This document shows, in pieces, positions 48,955 to 57,346 of a stretch of 64,000 nt of DNA. The DNA comes from an uncultured Alphaproteobacteria bacterium. GTDB lineage: Bacteria; Pseudomonadota; Alphaproteobacteria; CAAGCB01; CAG-977. Location: assembly GCA_934277945.1 (NCBI GenBank), contig CAKQWA010000001.1, forward strand, positions 62,001-126,000, given 5' to 3'. Numbering within the stretch: position 1 is the first letter of the stretch; every line of letters starts with the position of its first letter. Under the pieces are notes generated by a model, which saw only the letters and a list, made by a program, of their open reading frames with translations, was not told where the DNA came from and ran no database searches. The position numbers were made by a program, and so were the translations under genes.

Positions 48955-49986
48955 TCAGACGGAAACCGCTTTTTTGTGCTTTTTCGCCCAAACCAGTTTC
49001 GCATAAGTCTGCATATCGCTGATTTTGTCGGTTTCGTCGATGATTTCCTTGCCCAAAATGGTTTCCAAAATGTCTTCCATGGTCAAAATGCCGACCCAAG
49101 TGCCGAGTTCGTCGTACACGACGCCGATGTGATTGTGCGATTTGAGCATTTCCGCGAAAACGTAGTCCGCCGTTGACGAAGAAGCGATTTCCAGAATCGG
49201 ACGAATCAGTTTGTCGGCGGGCAGGGACGGGTCTTTGCCGATGACGTCGGATTTGTGAATGAAGCCGGTGAAGACTTCCTCATCTTCGTTTTTCATGACG
49301 GGAAAGCGCGAAAACGCGTGATGCGTCGCGATTTCGATGAAATCGGAAATCGTGCCGCCCGCCAACACCGTCACGCACACGTTGCGCGGGGTCATCATGT
49401 CCTTGACGCGCAAATCGTCCAAATTCAGCGTATTGGAAATCAGGTGGTATTCGTCGTCGTCCAAGAATTTTTCTTCGTGTCCCAATTTCGTCAGCGACTT
49501 GATTTCTTCGCGCAAATCGCTTTTTTGAGCGTTTTTCGGCGTAATCAGTTTCGTCAGGAATTCCAGCGCTTTGACGAACGGTTTTAAGAAGAAGATGTAA
49601 ATCGCCAGCGCGAAGCACAAAAATCCCGTCAGTTTCTGCCAGTAGGTCGATCCGATCGTCTTGGGGATGATTTCCGAGCCCGTCAAAATCAGCACGGTCA
49701 TAATCGCCGAAGCCAGCGCGACGTACTGCGAGCCGAAAACGGCGGAAACCTGCGCGCCGATGCAGGCCGCGCCCGCCGTGTTCGCAATGGTGTTCAGCGT
49801 CAAAATGGCGGACAGGGGCGTGTCGATGTGCGTTTTATATTTGGAGATTTTTTTGTACAGCGAGGGATTTTTGGATTCCAAACTCGCGATATAACTGGGT
49901 GTTGTGGACAACAGCGCGGCTTCCATCATGGAACACAAAAAAGAAAGGCCGCACGTCGCAAAAACCAGAATAACAAGAAGAGTCAT
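48955..49986 (-). CDS. CNNM/CBS-domain membrane protein (CorC/hemolysin family)
   Basis: A 343-residue protein. The N-terminal CNNM (DUF21) domain has four hydrophobic helices; LVILVFATCGLSFLCSMMEAALLST is the first and SEIIPKTIGSTYW the conserved loop. Two CBS domains follow (about 205-320, with VKDMMTPRNVCVTV and HNHIGVVYDELGTWVGILTMEDILE). Family members help magnesium or other cation export. A CorC_HlyC domain after the CBS pair is missing. The start is the ATG after GGAAATACA; a much longer frame upstream is the shadow of the antiporter gene. Confidence 0.88.
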   Translation of the reverse strand: MTLLVILVFATCGLSFLCSMMEAALLSTTPSYIASLESKNPSLYKKISKYKTHIDTPLSAILTLNTIANTAGAACIGAQVSAVFGSQYVALASAIMTVLILTGSEIIPKTIGSTYWQKLTGFLCFALAIYIFFLKPFVKALEFLTKLITPKNAQKSDLREEIKSLTKLGHEEKFLDDDEYHLISNTLNLDDLRVKDMMTPRNVCVTVLAGGTISDFIEIATHHAFSRFPVMKNEDEEVFTGFIHKSDVIGKDPSLPADKLIRPILEIASSSTADYVFAEMLKSHNHIGVVYDELGTWVGILTMEDILETILGKEIIDETDKISDMQTYAKLVWAKKHKKAVSV

Positions 49987-50056
49987 TGTATTTCCGAAAG
50001 GTTTAACAAGAAAGTGCTTATAAAATAACATTAAATTTTTCGCGCGTAAAGAAAGA

Positions 50057-50081
50057 AAAGGCTCTTGCGTCAAGAGCCTTT
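50057..50081 (-). terminator. Terminator of the antiporter gene
   Basis: AAAGGCTCTTG (50057-50067) and CAAGAGCCTTT (50071-50081) form a perfect eleven-base-pair stem with a three-base loop, 13 bases after the antiporter stop. A T-rich run follows on the minus strand. Confidence 0.8.
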
Positions 50082-50093
50082 CCCCGTTTGCCG

Positions 50094-51551
50094 TTAAACG
50101 CTCAATATGCCCCGCCAGAACAGGAACAGGGCGGCAAGCGAAATCAGAATCATCACCCACGCGCAGACCGATTCGCGCTTTGTGAACGCCGCGCTTTGCG
50201 GATCCTGCTGTTTGCGCGCCCACACGAACACCGGAATGCCGAGCGTCAGGAAGATGACCGCCATCAGCAGATAATCCAGTCCCGCCGCGTAAATCAGCCA
50301 CAAGGCGTACAGGCTGCCCAAAATCGCGCTGATGAGCGATTCCGAACGCGCGATGAGCGCTTTGACGGGATATTCGCCGTCTTCGCAGTATTTCCACAGA
50401 TACGCCGTCGAGGAAAAATACGCCGGCAGAACCATGACGCCCGTAATCGACAGCATGGTGTTCCACGCGTTGTTTGAAAAATACACCAGCAGAATCGCCA
50501 ACTGCATCAGCGCGCTGGTCACCCACAGCGACACGGACGGCGAATGATGCGCGTTCTGCGCGGCGAATTCCTTGGGGAATGTCCCGTTTTTCGCCGCGGC
50601 GTACGGAATTTCCGCCGTAATCATCGTCCAAGCCAGCCAACTGGCAAGAACGGCGATCAGCACGCCCGCGTTCATCAGCCAACTGCCCCACGGTCCGACG
50701 ACTTTTTCCAAAACGCCCGCCGTGGACGGATTCGCCACCTGCGCCAGTTCCGCCTGACTCATAAAGCCGTAGGGCAGGACGGACAGCAGGACGTAGAACG
50801 CCAGACAGCCCAAGAATCCGATGAACGTCGCCTTGCCGACGTCGCCCGCGTCGCGCGCGCGGTTCGACAGGACGACCGCCCCCTCGATACCGATGAACGA
50901 CCACAGCGTGACAAGCATCGTGCTTTTGATTTGCGTGCCGATCGAGCCCAATCCGCCTTTCGCGTGCGACGCCAGATTGCCCCAGAAATCGACTTCGAAC
51001 TGTCGCGCTTTGAACACGAACAGCATAATCAGAATGAAAATCGCCAGCGGGATGATTTTGAAAATCGTGCCGACGATGTTGATGAAACTGGCTTGTTTGA
51101 CGCCTTTTAACACGATGAAGTTGAAACTCCAAATCAAAAGCGAGCCGCCGATGATGGAATACAGGTTGTTGCCGCCCTGAAAATACGGCGGGAAAAAGTA
51201 GTTCAGCGCGTCCATCGTGATGACGGCGTATCCGACGTTGCCGAAAATCTGGCAAAGCCAGTATCCCCAGCCGATTGTGAATCCGGCGAACGCGCCGAAC
51301 CCCTCGCGGCTGTACATATAGATGCCGGCGGTCAAATCGGGGCGGATCGTCGACAGGATGCGGAATGAATTTGCCAGAAAATACATCCCGAATCCCGTAA
51401 TCACCCACGCGATCAGCACCGCGCCGACCGACGCGCCCGCCGCCATGTTTTGCGGCAGGCTGTATATCCCCCCGCCGATCATGGAACTGACGACAACGGC
51501 GGCAAGCGCCGTCAATCCCAGTTTGTTTGTCGATTGTTGTTCCTGCGTCAT
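50094..51551 (-). CDS. aaxC: Arginine/agmatine antiporter (AaxC-like, APC superfamily)
   Basis: A 485-residue APC-superfamily transporter with about twelve membrane helices. The first helix has VVVSSMIGGGIYSLPQNMAAG, with the GGGIY/S substrate-binding loop of the basic amino acid/polyamine antiporters. The name rests on family and neighbourhood: the pyruvoyl-type arginine decarboxylase lies directly upstream and an OprB-type porin is divergent, the three parts of the chlamydial AaxABC system. It would exchange external arginine for internal agmatine. A hairpin terminator lies between the decarboxylase and this gene, so it may be made at a lower level. An arginine/ornithine antiporter is the alternative. 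Confidence 0.85.
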   Translation of the reverse strand: MTQEQQSTNKLGLTALAAVVVSSMIGGGIYSLPQNMAAGASVGAVLIAWVITGFGMYFLANSFRILSTIRPDLTAGIYMYSREGFGAFAGFTIGWGYWLCQIFGNVGYAVITMDALNYFFPPYFQGGNNLYSIIGGSLLIWSFNFIVLKGVKQASFINIVGTIFKIIPLAIFILIMLFVFKARQFEVDFWGNLASHAKGGLGSIGTQIKSTMLVTLWSFIGIEGAVVLSNRARDAGDVGKATFIGFLGCLAFYVLLSVLPYGFMSQAELAQVANPSTAGVLEKVVGPWGSWLMNAGVLIAVLASWLAWTMITAEIPYAAAKNGTFPKEFAAQNAHHSPSVSLWVTSALMQLAILLVYFSNNAWNTMLSITGVMVLPAYFSSTAYLWKYCEDGEYPVKALIARSESLISAILGSLYALWLIYAAGLDYLLMAVIFLTLGIPVFVWARKQQDPQSAAFTKRESVCAWVMILISLAALFLFWRGILSV

Positions 51552-51571
51552 GATTTTTCATCCTTTAAAAC

Positions 51572-51604
51572 AAAAAAAGGCGGTATCGCTTTTTCGATAC
51601 CGCC
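51572..51604 (-). terminator. Internal terminator between decarboxylase and antiporter
   Basis: GGCGGTATCG (51579-51588) and CGATACCGCC (51595-51604) form a perfect ten-base-pair stem with a six-base loop. On the minus strand seven U follow. It lies only 12 bases after the decarboxylase stop and so separates two genes expected to work together. Confidence 0.85.
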
Positions 51605-51615
51605 AAGTGAACGGT

Positions 51616-52197
51616 TTACAGTTTGACGGGATCGGCGGTTTCAAAATTCAAAAATCCCAGCGCCGTCAGACAGTACGCGAACGGCTGCGTGATGTTGACG
51701 TAATTGTGGAAGAACTGGAATTCCGAATGTTTCTCGACGCCGCGAATTTCCAATTCGTGATTCAGCGACTTGTTCAGCCACATTTCCGCGTGCCCTTTGG
51801 CGATTTCGTCGTCAATCGGCGTTTGGAAATACTCGACGTATTCCGCCGCCCAGCCGCCGATCAGTTTGCCTTCCTTGTCTTTGCCCCAGCAAATGCCGAC
51901 GCCCGTCGCGATGGCTTTATGATCCTGAATGGTCGACCCGTTCGCCGCCATAATGACTTCCAGCACCGCGCCGTGAACGAAATGTTTTTCGACTTTTTCA
52001 ACGGGAACGATGTTGTTGTAGAGTTCTTTGGGCAGGACGGACGTGTACGGAATGACGTTAAAGTCCTGAATTTTCGCCATTTTCAAAGCCGAATCGTAAC
52101 AGAACGTTTCAAACGGTTGCGGCGGGATGCCGTCTTCCGCCTGTCCGACGCCGCCCGTGTGAAAAGCCAATGTGGGATAACGAGTTCCTGTTAACAT
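51616..52197 (-). CDS. aaxB: Pyruvoyl-dependent arginine decarboxylase (AaxB-like)
   Basis: The enzyme converts arginine to agmatine and carbon dioxide with a covalently bound pyruvoyl group. The 193-residue proenzyme has VIPYTSVLPKELY with Thr52-Ser53: cleavage there makes a short beta chain and leaves pyruvate at Ser53, the same numbering as in the archaeal and chlamydial enzymes. ATGVGICWGKDKEGKLIGGWAAE and the Glu of GAVLEVIMA belong to the active-site region. The start is the ATG eight bases after AGGAGGT. Consuming a proton, the reaction can serve acid resistance; it also removes host arginine. Confidence 0.92.
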   Translation of the reverse strand: MLTGTRYPTLAFHTGGVGQAEDGIPPQPFETFCYDSALKMAKIQDFNVIPYTSVLPKELYNNIVPVEKVEKHFVHGAVLEVIMAANGSTIQDHKAIATGVGICWGKDKEGKLIGGWAAEYVEYFQTPIDDEIAKGHAEMWLNKSLNHELEIRGVEKHSEFQFFHNYVNITQPFAYCLTALGFLNFETADPVKL

Positions 52198-52421
52198 AAA
52201 AATACCTCCTGAATAAAAAATGGAAATGCGGTTTTTTAGCAAGTTCGCAAATCAGAATATGAAAATAAAAACGCTTTTAACAGATAGACTTAATTTTATC
52301 GAATCAAAGTATTTAGGATATATACGTTTTCAGATACCGTTTTTTGCAGGTATCTTTATTTGAAATATCTCATATCATTTCATTGTTTGTTTGTATTTTT
52401 TCCATTTCGACAGGAGGTACT
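52198..52421. promoter_or_regulatory. Divergent promoter region of the arginine-agmatine genes
   Basis: This 224-base AT-rich gap separates the decarboxylase (left) from the porin (right). Both genes have near-perfect AGGAGG ribosome sites. No operator that I can name is visible. ARG-box-like sequences were not found. Confidence 0.5.
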
Positions 52422-53750
52422 ATGAGGCACTTCAAATCTTTTTTAAAGCATGGCGCTTGCGCTGCGGCGGCGTTCATCGCTTTGTCGCCGGAGGCTTTCG
52501 CCGCTTCGACTCCGAAAGCCCAAACGGTCGATGACACGGTTGTCATTTCCGAAAACGGCGAAAATCCGCCTATTTTCAATCTGTACGTCTTTTACGATTC
52601 GCCCGCCACCGTGCAGACGGGACGCAGACCGGCCCGCATCCGCAACATGATTGACAGATGGCAGGAAGACGTGCAGGGAATTGAAAAAGATTACAACACG
52701 TTTAAAACGAAATTGAATCAGGATTACGGGATTCAGTATTCGGCGGACGTGTCGTTCTTGGCGCAGAAAGGCGTTCCCAACGGGGGCAAAACCGCCATGC
52801 AGACGATTTACGCGCCGACGGCGAGCTGGCGGATTTTCGACACCGACAAATACGGCTCCGGCACAATCACCGCGTCCTACACCGCCGTGCGCTATTGGGG
52901 CAACAACGCCAATAACGTCGCGGACAAACTGTATTTGGCGAATCCGATCAACGATTATTCGACCAAAGCGAATGAATTTAATGAATTGAACTATACGCAG
53001 ACGCTGTTCGGCAATCATCTGACGGTCGTGCTGGGGCAGTATTCCCTGTATGATTTGGACGGGTCGCAATACAATTCAAATCAGCAGATCAACTTCATCA
53101 ACTACGCTTTGGCGCAGAACGCGACGGCGACTTACGCGGACGCGGGGCTGGGCGCGTACGTCCAGTACAATCCCGTGACGTCGCTGGCGATTGCCGCCGG
53201 TTTTCAGGACGCGACGAACATAAACGCGCGCGGCATTTCGGTGTCGAATCTGCATAAAAAGAAATTCACGACGTTCGGTGAAATAACGTTCATGCCCGAA
53301 ATCGCGGATATCGGACAGGGGCAGTATTCGGTGATGGTGTACAATCAGCCGTCGGTCGACGAACAGCCTGAAAACACGACGGGCTGGACGGTGAACCTGT
53401 CGCAGTTTTTCAGCAAAAAACTCGGCGTGTTCGCGCGCGCCAACGGCGTGACGGGCAAAGTCACCCCGATTAAGCAGTCCTACACGCTCGGCATGGTGTA
53501 CAATAATCCGTTCAACCGCAGCGCGCTGGATCAAATCGGCTTGTCGGGCGCGTTCAACCGCGTGAACAAGGGGTATTACGAAGGCGAATCCACCCGCCGC
53601 TACGAAAGCGTCGTCGAGGGATACTACACATTCGGCGTGACGCAGTTTTTGGCGATTACGCCTGACGTTCAGGTGTACGTCCACCCCGCCGAACGCGAGG
53701 GGCGCAAATTCGGCACGGTCTTTTCCCTGCGCGCCACGCTTTTGTTCTGA
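52422..53750 (+). CDS. aaxA: OprB-family porin (AaxA-like)
   Basis: A 442-residue outer-membrane protein with a signal peptide (MRHFKSFLKHGACAAAAF...SPEAFA) and many amphipathic strands. It ends in TLLF with aromatic F. The family resemblance is to OprB-type carbohydrate porins (for example QDATNINARG and FGEITFMPEI), to which the chlamydial AaxA belongs. In Chlamydia AaxA lets arginine through the outer membrane. AGGAGGT lies five bases before the ATG. The name depends partly on the neighbouring decarboxylase and antiporter. Confidence 0.8.
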   Translation: MRHFKSFLKHGACAAAAFIALSPEAFAASTPKAQTVDDTVVISENGENPPIFNLYVFYDSPATVQTGRRPARIRNMIDRWQEDVQGIEKDYNTFKTKLNQDYGIQYSADVSFLAQKGVPNGGKTAMQTIYAPTASWRIFDTDKYGSGTITASYTAVRYWGNNANNVADKLYLANPINDYSTKANEFNELNYTQTLFGNHLTVVLGQYSLYDLDGSQYNSNQQINFINYALAQNATATYADAGLGAYVQYNPVTSLAIAAGFQDATNINARGISVSNLHKKKFTTFGEITFMPEIADIGQGQYSVMVYNQPSVDEQPENTTGWTVNLSQFFSKKLGVFARANGVTGKVTPIKQSYTLGMVYNNPFNRSALDQIGLSGAFNRVNKGYYEGESTRRYESVVEGYYTFGVTQFLAITPDVQVYVHPAEREGRKFGTVFSLRATLLF

Positions 53751-53764
53751 CGAAAAAAGTAAAA

Positions 53765-53796
53765 ACAGACCCGTGCAGAATTTCACACGGGTCTGT
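53765..53796. terminator. Bidirectional terminator between porin and restriction gene
   Basis: ACAGACCCGTG (53765-53775) and CACGGGTCTGT (53786-53796) form a perfect eleven-base-pair stem with a ten-base loop. It separates two convergent genes. Confidence 0.85.
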
Positions 53797-53798
53797 TA

Positions 53799-54752
53799 TC
53801 AATTCCAACAGCAATTCAGCGTGATTAAACTTGTAGGCATGCCGACAATTTGAATGTCAAACTTCAAGGAAGGAATGACTTTCTTTTCCGCATTGTGTAT
53901 ACGAAAACTGAATTGCCAGCCATTGTTCATATACAACTCAACCGTGTTTTTGCTATTTTTCTTAAAGCCGATATGCACAATCTCATTAGGAAGCAATGTG
54001 ATGGGAACAATTATTTTTTGTTTTTGATTTTTGGCAGGCTGGTTTAGCGTTCCTTTTAAATTAAACGGATTTATTTTGGTTGTCCGTTCCGAATCAATGC
54101 TGATGATTTTATAAAAATCAAACTCACCTAAAAGGTATTCGACCATTTTTTCAGGTATATCGGAGTGGGTCGCATAAGATTTTTGAACTTCGTCGATAAA
54201 GGCTTTTAAAAGCGGTACATAAATTTTGTCATCCTTCTCGGGAAGTTGCTCCCATAAAAGTCCCGCCTGCTTTTTCTTTTCCAAATCCTGAAAAAGCGGC
54301 GCGACTTTAAGCCAGTACTCTTTGGAACAGGGAACAGAATACCATTTTTGCCCGAAATCAATTTTCGGCGACAAACGACTGTGCTTGACGGCAAAATGAT
54401 TATGTTTCAGGCTTAACCCGATTTCCCAGCGAATGTCATTTCTTATGATAAGAACATCCCGAACATCGCCTTCTTCTCCTTTTTTGTCAGGTTGGCTTTT
54501 TAACGTGATAATTTGAGATTTGTTTTCCAAAATTAAGGGTTCAAGTTCAAAAATTTTTTTAATGGCGGCGTTTGCCCCCAACAAAAGAAGGCTTTGTGTT
54601 GCAGGCGAAACGTTTTCCCAAGCGTGAAGAGTCGCTAAAAAACTTTGATCCTGAATAATTTCCGCTTTGCCGTGTTTATTTATTTCTTCAAATAGAATTT
54701 TAAGACAGGCATATTCAAAAGCACGTCCTTGGTCATTACATTTTTTAGGCAT
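53799..54752 (-). CDS. HaeIII-family type II restriction endonuclease
   Basis: A 317-residue protein of the HaeIII family, which cuts GGCC. The N-terminus NDQGRAFEYACLKIL and the block GEEGDVRDVLIIRNDIRWEIGLSLKHNHFAVKHSRLS are characteristic; Asp and Glu of DVRD/WEIGLSLK give the PD-(D/E)xK-like catalytic residues. The gene overlaps the methyltransferase by eight bases on the same strand. Codon use is clearly more AT-rich than that of the flanking genes, which points to acquisition. Confidence 0.9.
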   Translation of the reverse strand: MPKKCNDQGRAFEYACLKILFEEINKHGKAEIIQDQSFLATLHAWENVSPATQSLLLLGANAAIKKIFELEPLILENKSQIITLKSQPDKKGEEGDVRDVLIIRNDIRWEIGLSLKHNHFAVKHSRLSPKIDFGQKWYSVPCSKEYWLKVAPLFQDLEKKKQAGLLWEQLPEKDDKIYVPLLKAFIDEVQKSYATHSDIPEKMVEYLLGEFDFYKIISIDSERTTKINPFNLKGTLNQPAKNQKQKIIVPITLLPNEIVHIGFKKNSKNTVELYMNNGWQFSFRIHNAEKKVIPSLKFDIQIVGMPTSLITLNCCWN

Positions 54753-55755
54753 TTTCTTCCCCTTTTTGTTCTAATGCCGATTTTATAGCATCTGCTATTT
54801 CATAGGCTAAATGAACGGGAACGGCATTTCCTATCATTTTATAGGCATCATCCACGTTTTGATAAATAAATTTGAAGGAATCCGGAAATCCTTGAATACG
54901 GGCGATTTCTCGAACACTCATCCGGCGGTACAAGTCTTCTTTTTCTTTGACAAAAACACATACGTTTTGTGCAATTTTAATCATTTTCGGCGCTTGCGGG
55001 TGAATTTGGCATTGCCGCCCTGACGCCTGAACGGTAAACGCCTGTTCATTCCAAGATTTCACACGGTTTCTACTCATAAAAATCGGAGAGAATGCTCCCG
55101 TAAAATACTCGTTGTTGTTGATAGCCGCAGGATTGTGTCGGTTATGAGGCAAGGCGGGAACGACGGTGTCTTTTAAATCCCAAATGATATCTTTTAAGGT
55201 GATTTTTTTGTCATCATCGGTTGTAGACCCGAACGGAAATTCAAATTTTATATTCAGATCTTTTCTGAAACCGATATAAAAAACACGTTTGCGTTCTTGC
55301 GCAACGCCGTAATCTTTGGCGTTTACCATTTTTAAGAGTACATTATAGTTCGCTTGTTCAAATAAAGATAAAATGTTTTGTACGGCTTGCACATGGCGCG
55401 AAGCAAGCATTCCGCTGACGTTTTCTGCAAGGAAAAATTTTGGTTGAATATGTTTTAGCAACCGGATGTATTCAAAAAAAAGTTTTCCTCTGGCATCTTC
55501 TATTCCTCGTAAAGAACCTGCTTCCGACCATGATTGGCATGGAGGGCCGCCGATTATGCCGTCAACGGTTGTCGGAAAATCATTTTCTTTTAAGTTGCGA
55601 ATGTCACCTTTTATCAAGTGTGTTTTGGGGTGATTAACCTTAAAGGTTTCCCAAATTGTTGAGTCGAATTCGTTTGCAACTTCTATGTCAAAACCGGCTT
55701 TTTCAAAGCCCAAGTCAAGACCGCCGCATCCGCTGAACAGACTGATAAGTTTCAA
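54745..55755 (-). CDS. DNA cytosine-5 methyltransferase, M.HaeIII-like
   Basis: A 336-residue 5-methylcytosine enzyme close to M.HaeIII. LISLFSGCGGLDLGFEKAG (3-21) binds S-adenosylmethionine, GGPPCQSWSEAGSLRGI (about 74-90) carries the catalytic Cys of PCQ, LAENV is the next motif, and the recognition region includes FMSRNRVKSWNEQAFTVQASGRQC, which is almost the M.HaeIII sequence. The final GNAVPVHLAYEIA is motif X. The target is therefore probably the inner cytosine of GGCC. No structured leader precedes this gene, in contrast to the other three methyltransferase genes. Confidence 0.95.
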   Translation of the reverse strand: MKLISLFSGCGGLDLGFEKAGFDIEVANEFDSTIWETFKVNHPKTHLIKGDIRNLKENDFPTTVDGIIGGPPCQSWSEAGSLRGIEDARGKLFFEYIRLLKHIQPKFFLAENVSGMLASRHVQAVQNILSLFEQANYNVLLKMVNAKDYGVAQERKRVFYIGFRKDLNIKFEFPFGSTTDDDKKITLKDIIWDLKDTVVPALPHNRHNPAAINNNEYFTGAFSPIFMSRNRVKSWNEQAFTVQASGRQCQIHPQAPKMIKIAQNVCVFVKEKEDLYRRMSVREIARIQGFPDSFKFIYQNVDDAYKMIGNAVPVHLAYEIADAIKSALEQKGEENA

Positions 55756-55822
55756 AGTACACCCCTAAAAAATTTCTTTTTTAATATAGGGGAATGCAAA
55801 TTAAAGTCAATGTTAACGATAA

Positions 55823-57088
55823 TCACTTGTTTGAGAAAGCCCGCTTGGTCGGGCTTTTTCGTATGAAAGAGATATGCGTTTCAAAGTCGATGTTTAATTT
55901 TTGCGCCGCCGCGCGCAAGCGTTTTTCCGCAATGCCGCACACGTCTGCAAAGCCTTTCGAGCGGCTTTTCTCGGGCTTTTGAACGGCGATGAATTTCAAG
56001 CTGCGCCCCTGTTTCACGCTTGTTTCAAGCACAGCCTGCGCGCTTGCCCCCGTTTGCGCGAAAGCGTCCAGCACGACGCCCGTTTCGGTTTCCTGCGCCG
56101 CGCAGTCGATCAGTGTTTCGTACAGCGCGACGGGAATCGAGCGTTCCAAGACCGCCGTTTTCAACAGCGCGTTCAATTCTTTCGACCCGTCCGCCGCCGT
56201 GCCCGCGTTTGTCAGCAGATTCGGCGCGGCGACGCGCGCGGATTCTTCAAAATCGTACACTTTCAATTTGACCGACTGTCCGCAAATTTCAAATTTGTTT
56301 TGTTTTTCCAAATCGCGCGCTTTTTGCTCTCCGACGCTCCACCGTTTGTTTTCCGGCGGTTCGCGCCCCATGATTTTAAAGCGCATGGACGGGCGGGCGT
56401 ACACGCCGTCGTTGCGTTTTTCGACGGATTGCAGGCGGTAGCGTCCCTTTTCGTCTTCGTGCGGATACTTTTCCGTGCGCGCGCCGACCGCGCGTCCGCT
56501 TAACGCGCCGTAGCACAAAATCGTCTGCGTCATGTTGTTGACGGGCGATTTGAGAACGTTTGCCGCCGCCGATTTTTTCCGCCACACGAAAGTCGCCGCG
56601 TGCGCGCCGATGCCGAAGATTTCGTCGCACAGCGTCTGAATGTACGCGCACGAGGAGTCGTTTGTGAAGATGAACGCGCATCCGCTTGATTTTAAAAGGA
56701 TTTTCACCGCCGACAAAACGGGCAGAATGTCGTTCAGATGCTTTGTCAGCAGAGCGGGCTTCGCTTTCAGCACGTCGGCGGAGGCGCACGGCGCGTTGAC
56801 GAACGCGATGTCGATTTTTCCCGCGTGCGTCGCCGTCAGCGCGTTTAAAACGGATTGCGTTTCGGCGCAGATGTAAACGTTTTGGGCGTCGAAGCCGGCG
56901 GGAAGCGTGATTTTTGAGCATTTTTTGACGGTGCTTTTGCCGTTCCACACCAGCGCGGGAAACGGCGTTTCAATCGGCAGGACGCGTTTCAGCGCTTCAA
57001 AATCAAGCCGCCCGTTTTTGAACGCTTCGGGGAAAATCAGGCGCATCAGCGCCAAAGCGGTTTCATTGTCCGGTTTTTTTGAACGCAT
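55823..57088 (-). CDS. Type III Mod-like methyltransferase with lost catalytic motifs
   Basis: A 421-residue protein with the layout of a type III Mod or beta-class amino-methyltransferase. LLKSSGCAFIFTNDSSCAYIQTLCDEIFG and ATFVWRKKSAAANVLKSPVNN correspond to the family blocks LLxxxGxxFIxIDD..CDEIFG and WxRK. The catalytic DPPY is replaced by VNAPC (about 97-101), and the SAM motif FxGSGTT by FAQTGAS. The C-terminal block LKFIAVQ is kept. So it should neither bind SAM normally nor methylate. The body is GC-rich like core genes, so it is maintained. It is preceded by the third structured leader. A non-catalytic DNA- or RNA-binding role is possible but unproven. Confidence 0.7.
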   Translation of the reverse strand: MRSKKPDNETALALMRLIFPEAFKNGRLDFEALKRVLPIETPFPALVWNGKSTVKKCSKITLPAGFDAQNVYICAETQSVLNALTATHAGKIDIAFVNAPCASADVLKAKPALLTKHLNDILPVLSAVKILLKSSGCAFIFTNDSSCAYIQTLCDEIFGIGAHAATFVWRKKSAAANVLKSPVNNMTQTILCYGALSGRAVGARTEKYPHEDEKGRYRLQSVEKRNDGVYARPSMRFKIMGREPPENKRWSVGEQKARDLEKQNKFEICGQSVKLKVYDFEESARVAAPNLLTNAGTAADGSKELNALLKTAVLERSIPVALYETLIDCAAQETETGVVLDAFAQTGASAQAVLETSVKQGRSLKFIAVQKPEKSRSKGFADVCGIAEKRLRAAAQKLNIDFETHISFIRKSPTKRAFSNK

Positions 57089-57340
57089 AACGCCTTTCCG
57101 TCAAAAAAAGAGCCGCCTTTGACATAAAGGCGGTCGGGGAATTGAAAGGCCATGTGTAGAAAAGCATGACGTTTTGACTTTTAAATCGCGGAACGATTCT
57201 GAACATACGCCAAAACATCCCCGACCGTTTCAGTCGGGGATATCTTTCCTCCGGATTTCAGTCCGGAAGATGACGGCGGAATATCGGCGCCGTTTCTACA
57301 AAAGGGGGCCTTTCAGAACCCCGCATCCGTTTCGGAATGC
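57089..57340 (-). ncRNA. Structured methyltransferase leader RNA, copy 3 (about 252 nt)
   Basis: On the minus strand, between the YgjV-like gene and the Mod-like gene. Stems agree with copies 1 and 2 but use other bases: P1 CCG/CGG; P2 GGGG/CCCC in place of GAGC/GCTC; P3 ACGGCG/CGCCGT; P4 CCGGA/TCCGG; P5 CCCCGAC/GTCGGGG; P6 TTTGG/TCAGA with the same loop CGTATGT; P7 AATCG/CGATT; P8 GTCATG/CATGGC; P9 CCGCCTT/AAAGGCGG (57115-57134 on the plus strand). P9 is followed by seven U, so it looks like an intrinsic terminator 26 bases before the methyltransferase ATG. The 5' domain seen in copies 1 and 2 (before P1) is absent. Confidence 0.75.
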
Positions 57341-57346
57341 GAAACC

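Noticed and set aside
49987..51561. Upstream extension of the CNNM protein to 868 residues
   Set aside because: The added part is an alternate-frame reading of the antiporter gene. The CNNM domain starts at the ATG at 49986.
55836..55862. Hairpin AGCCCG/CGGGCT plus T-run at the end of the Mod-like gene read as its terminator
   Set aside because: The T-run is on the plus strand, so it would stop transcripts coming from the other direction. It also lies inside the coding end of the gene.
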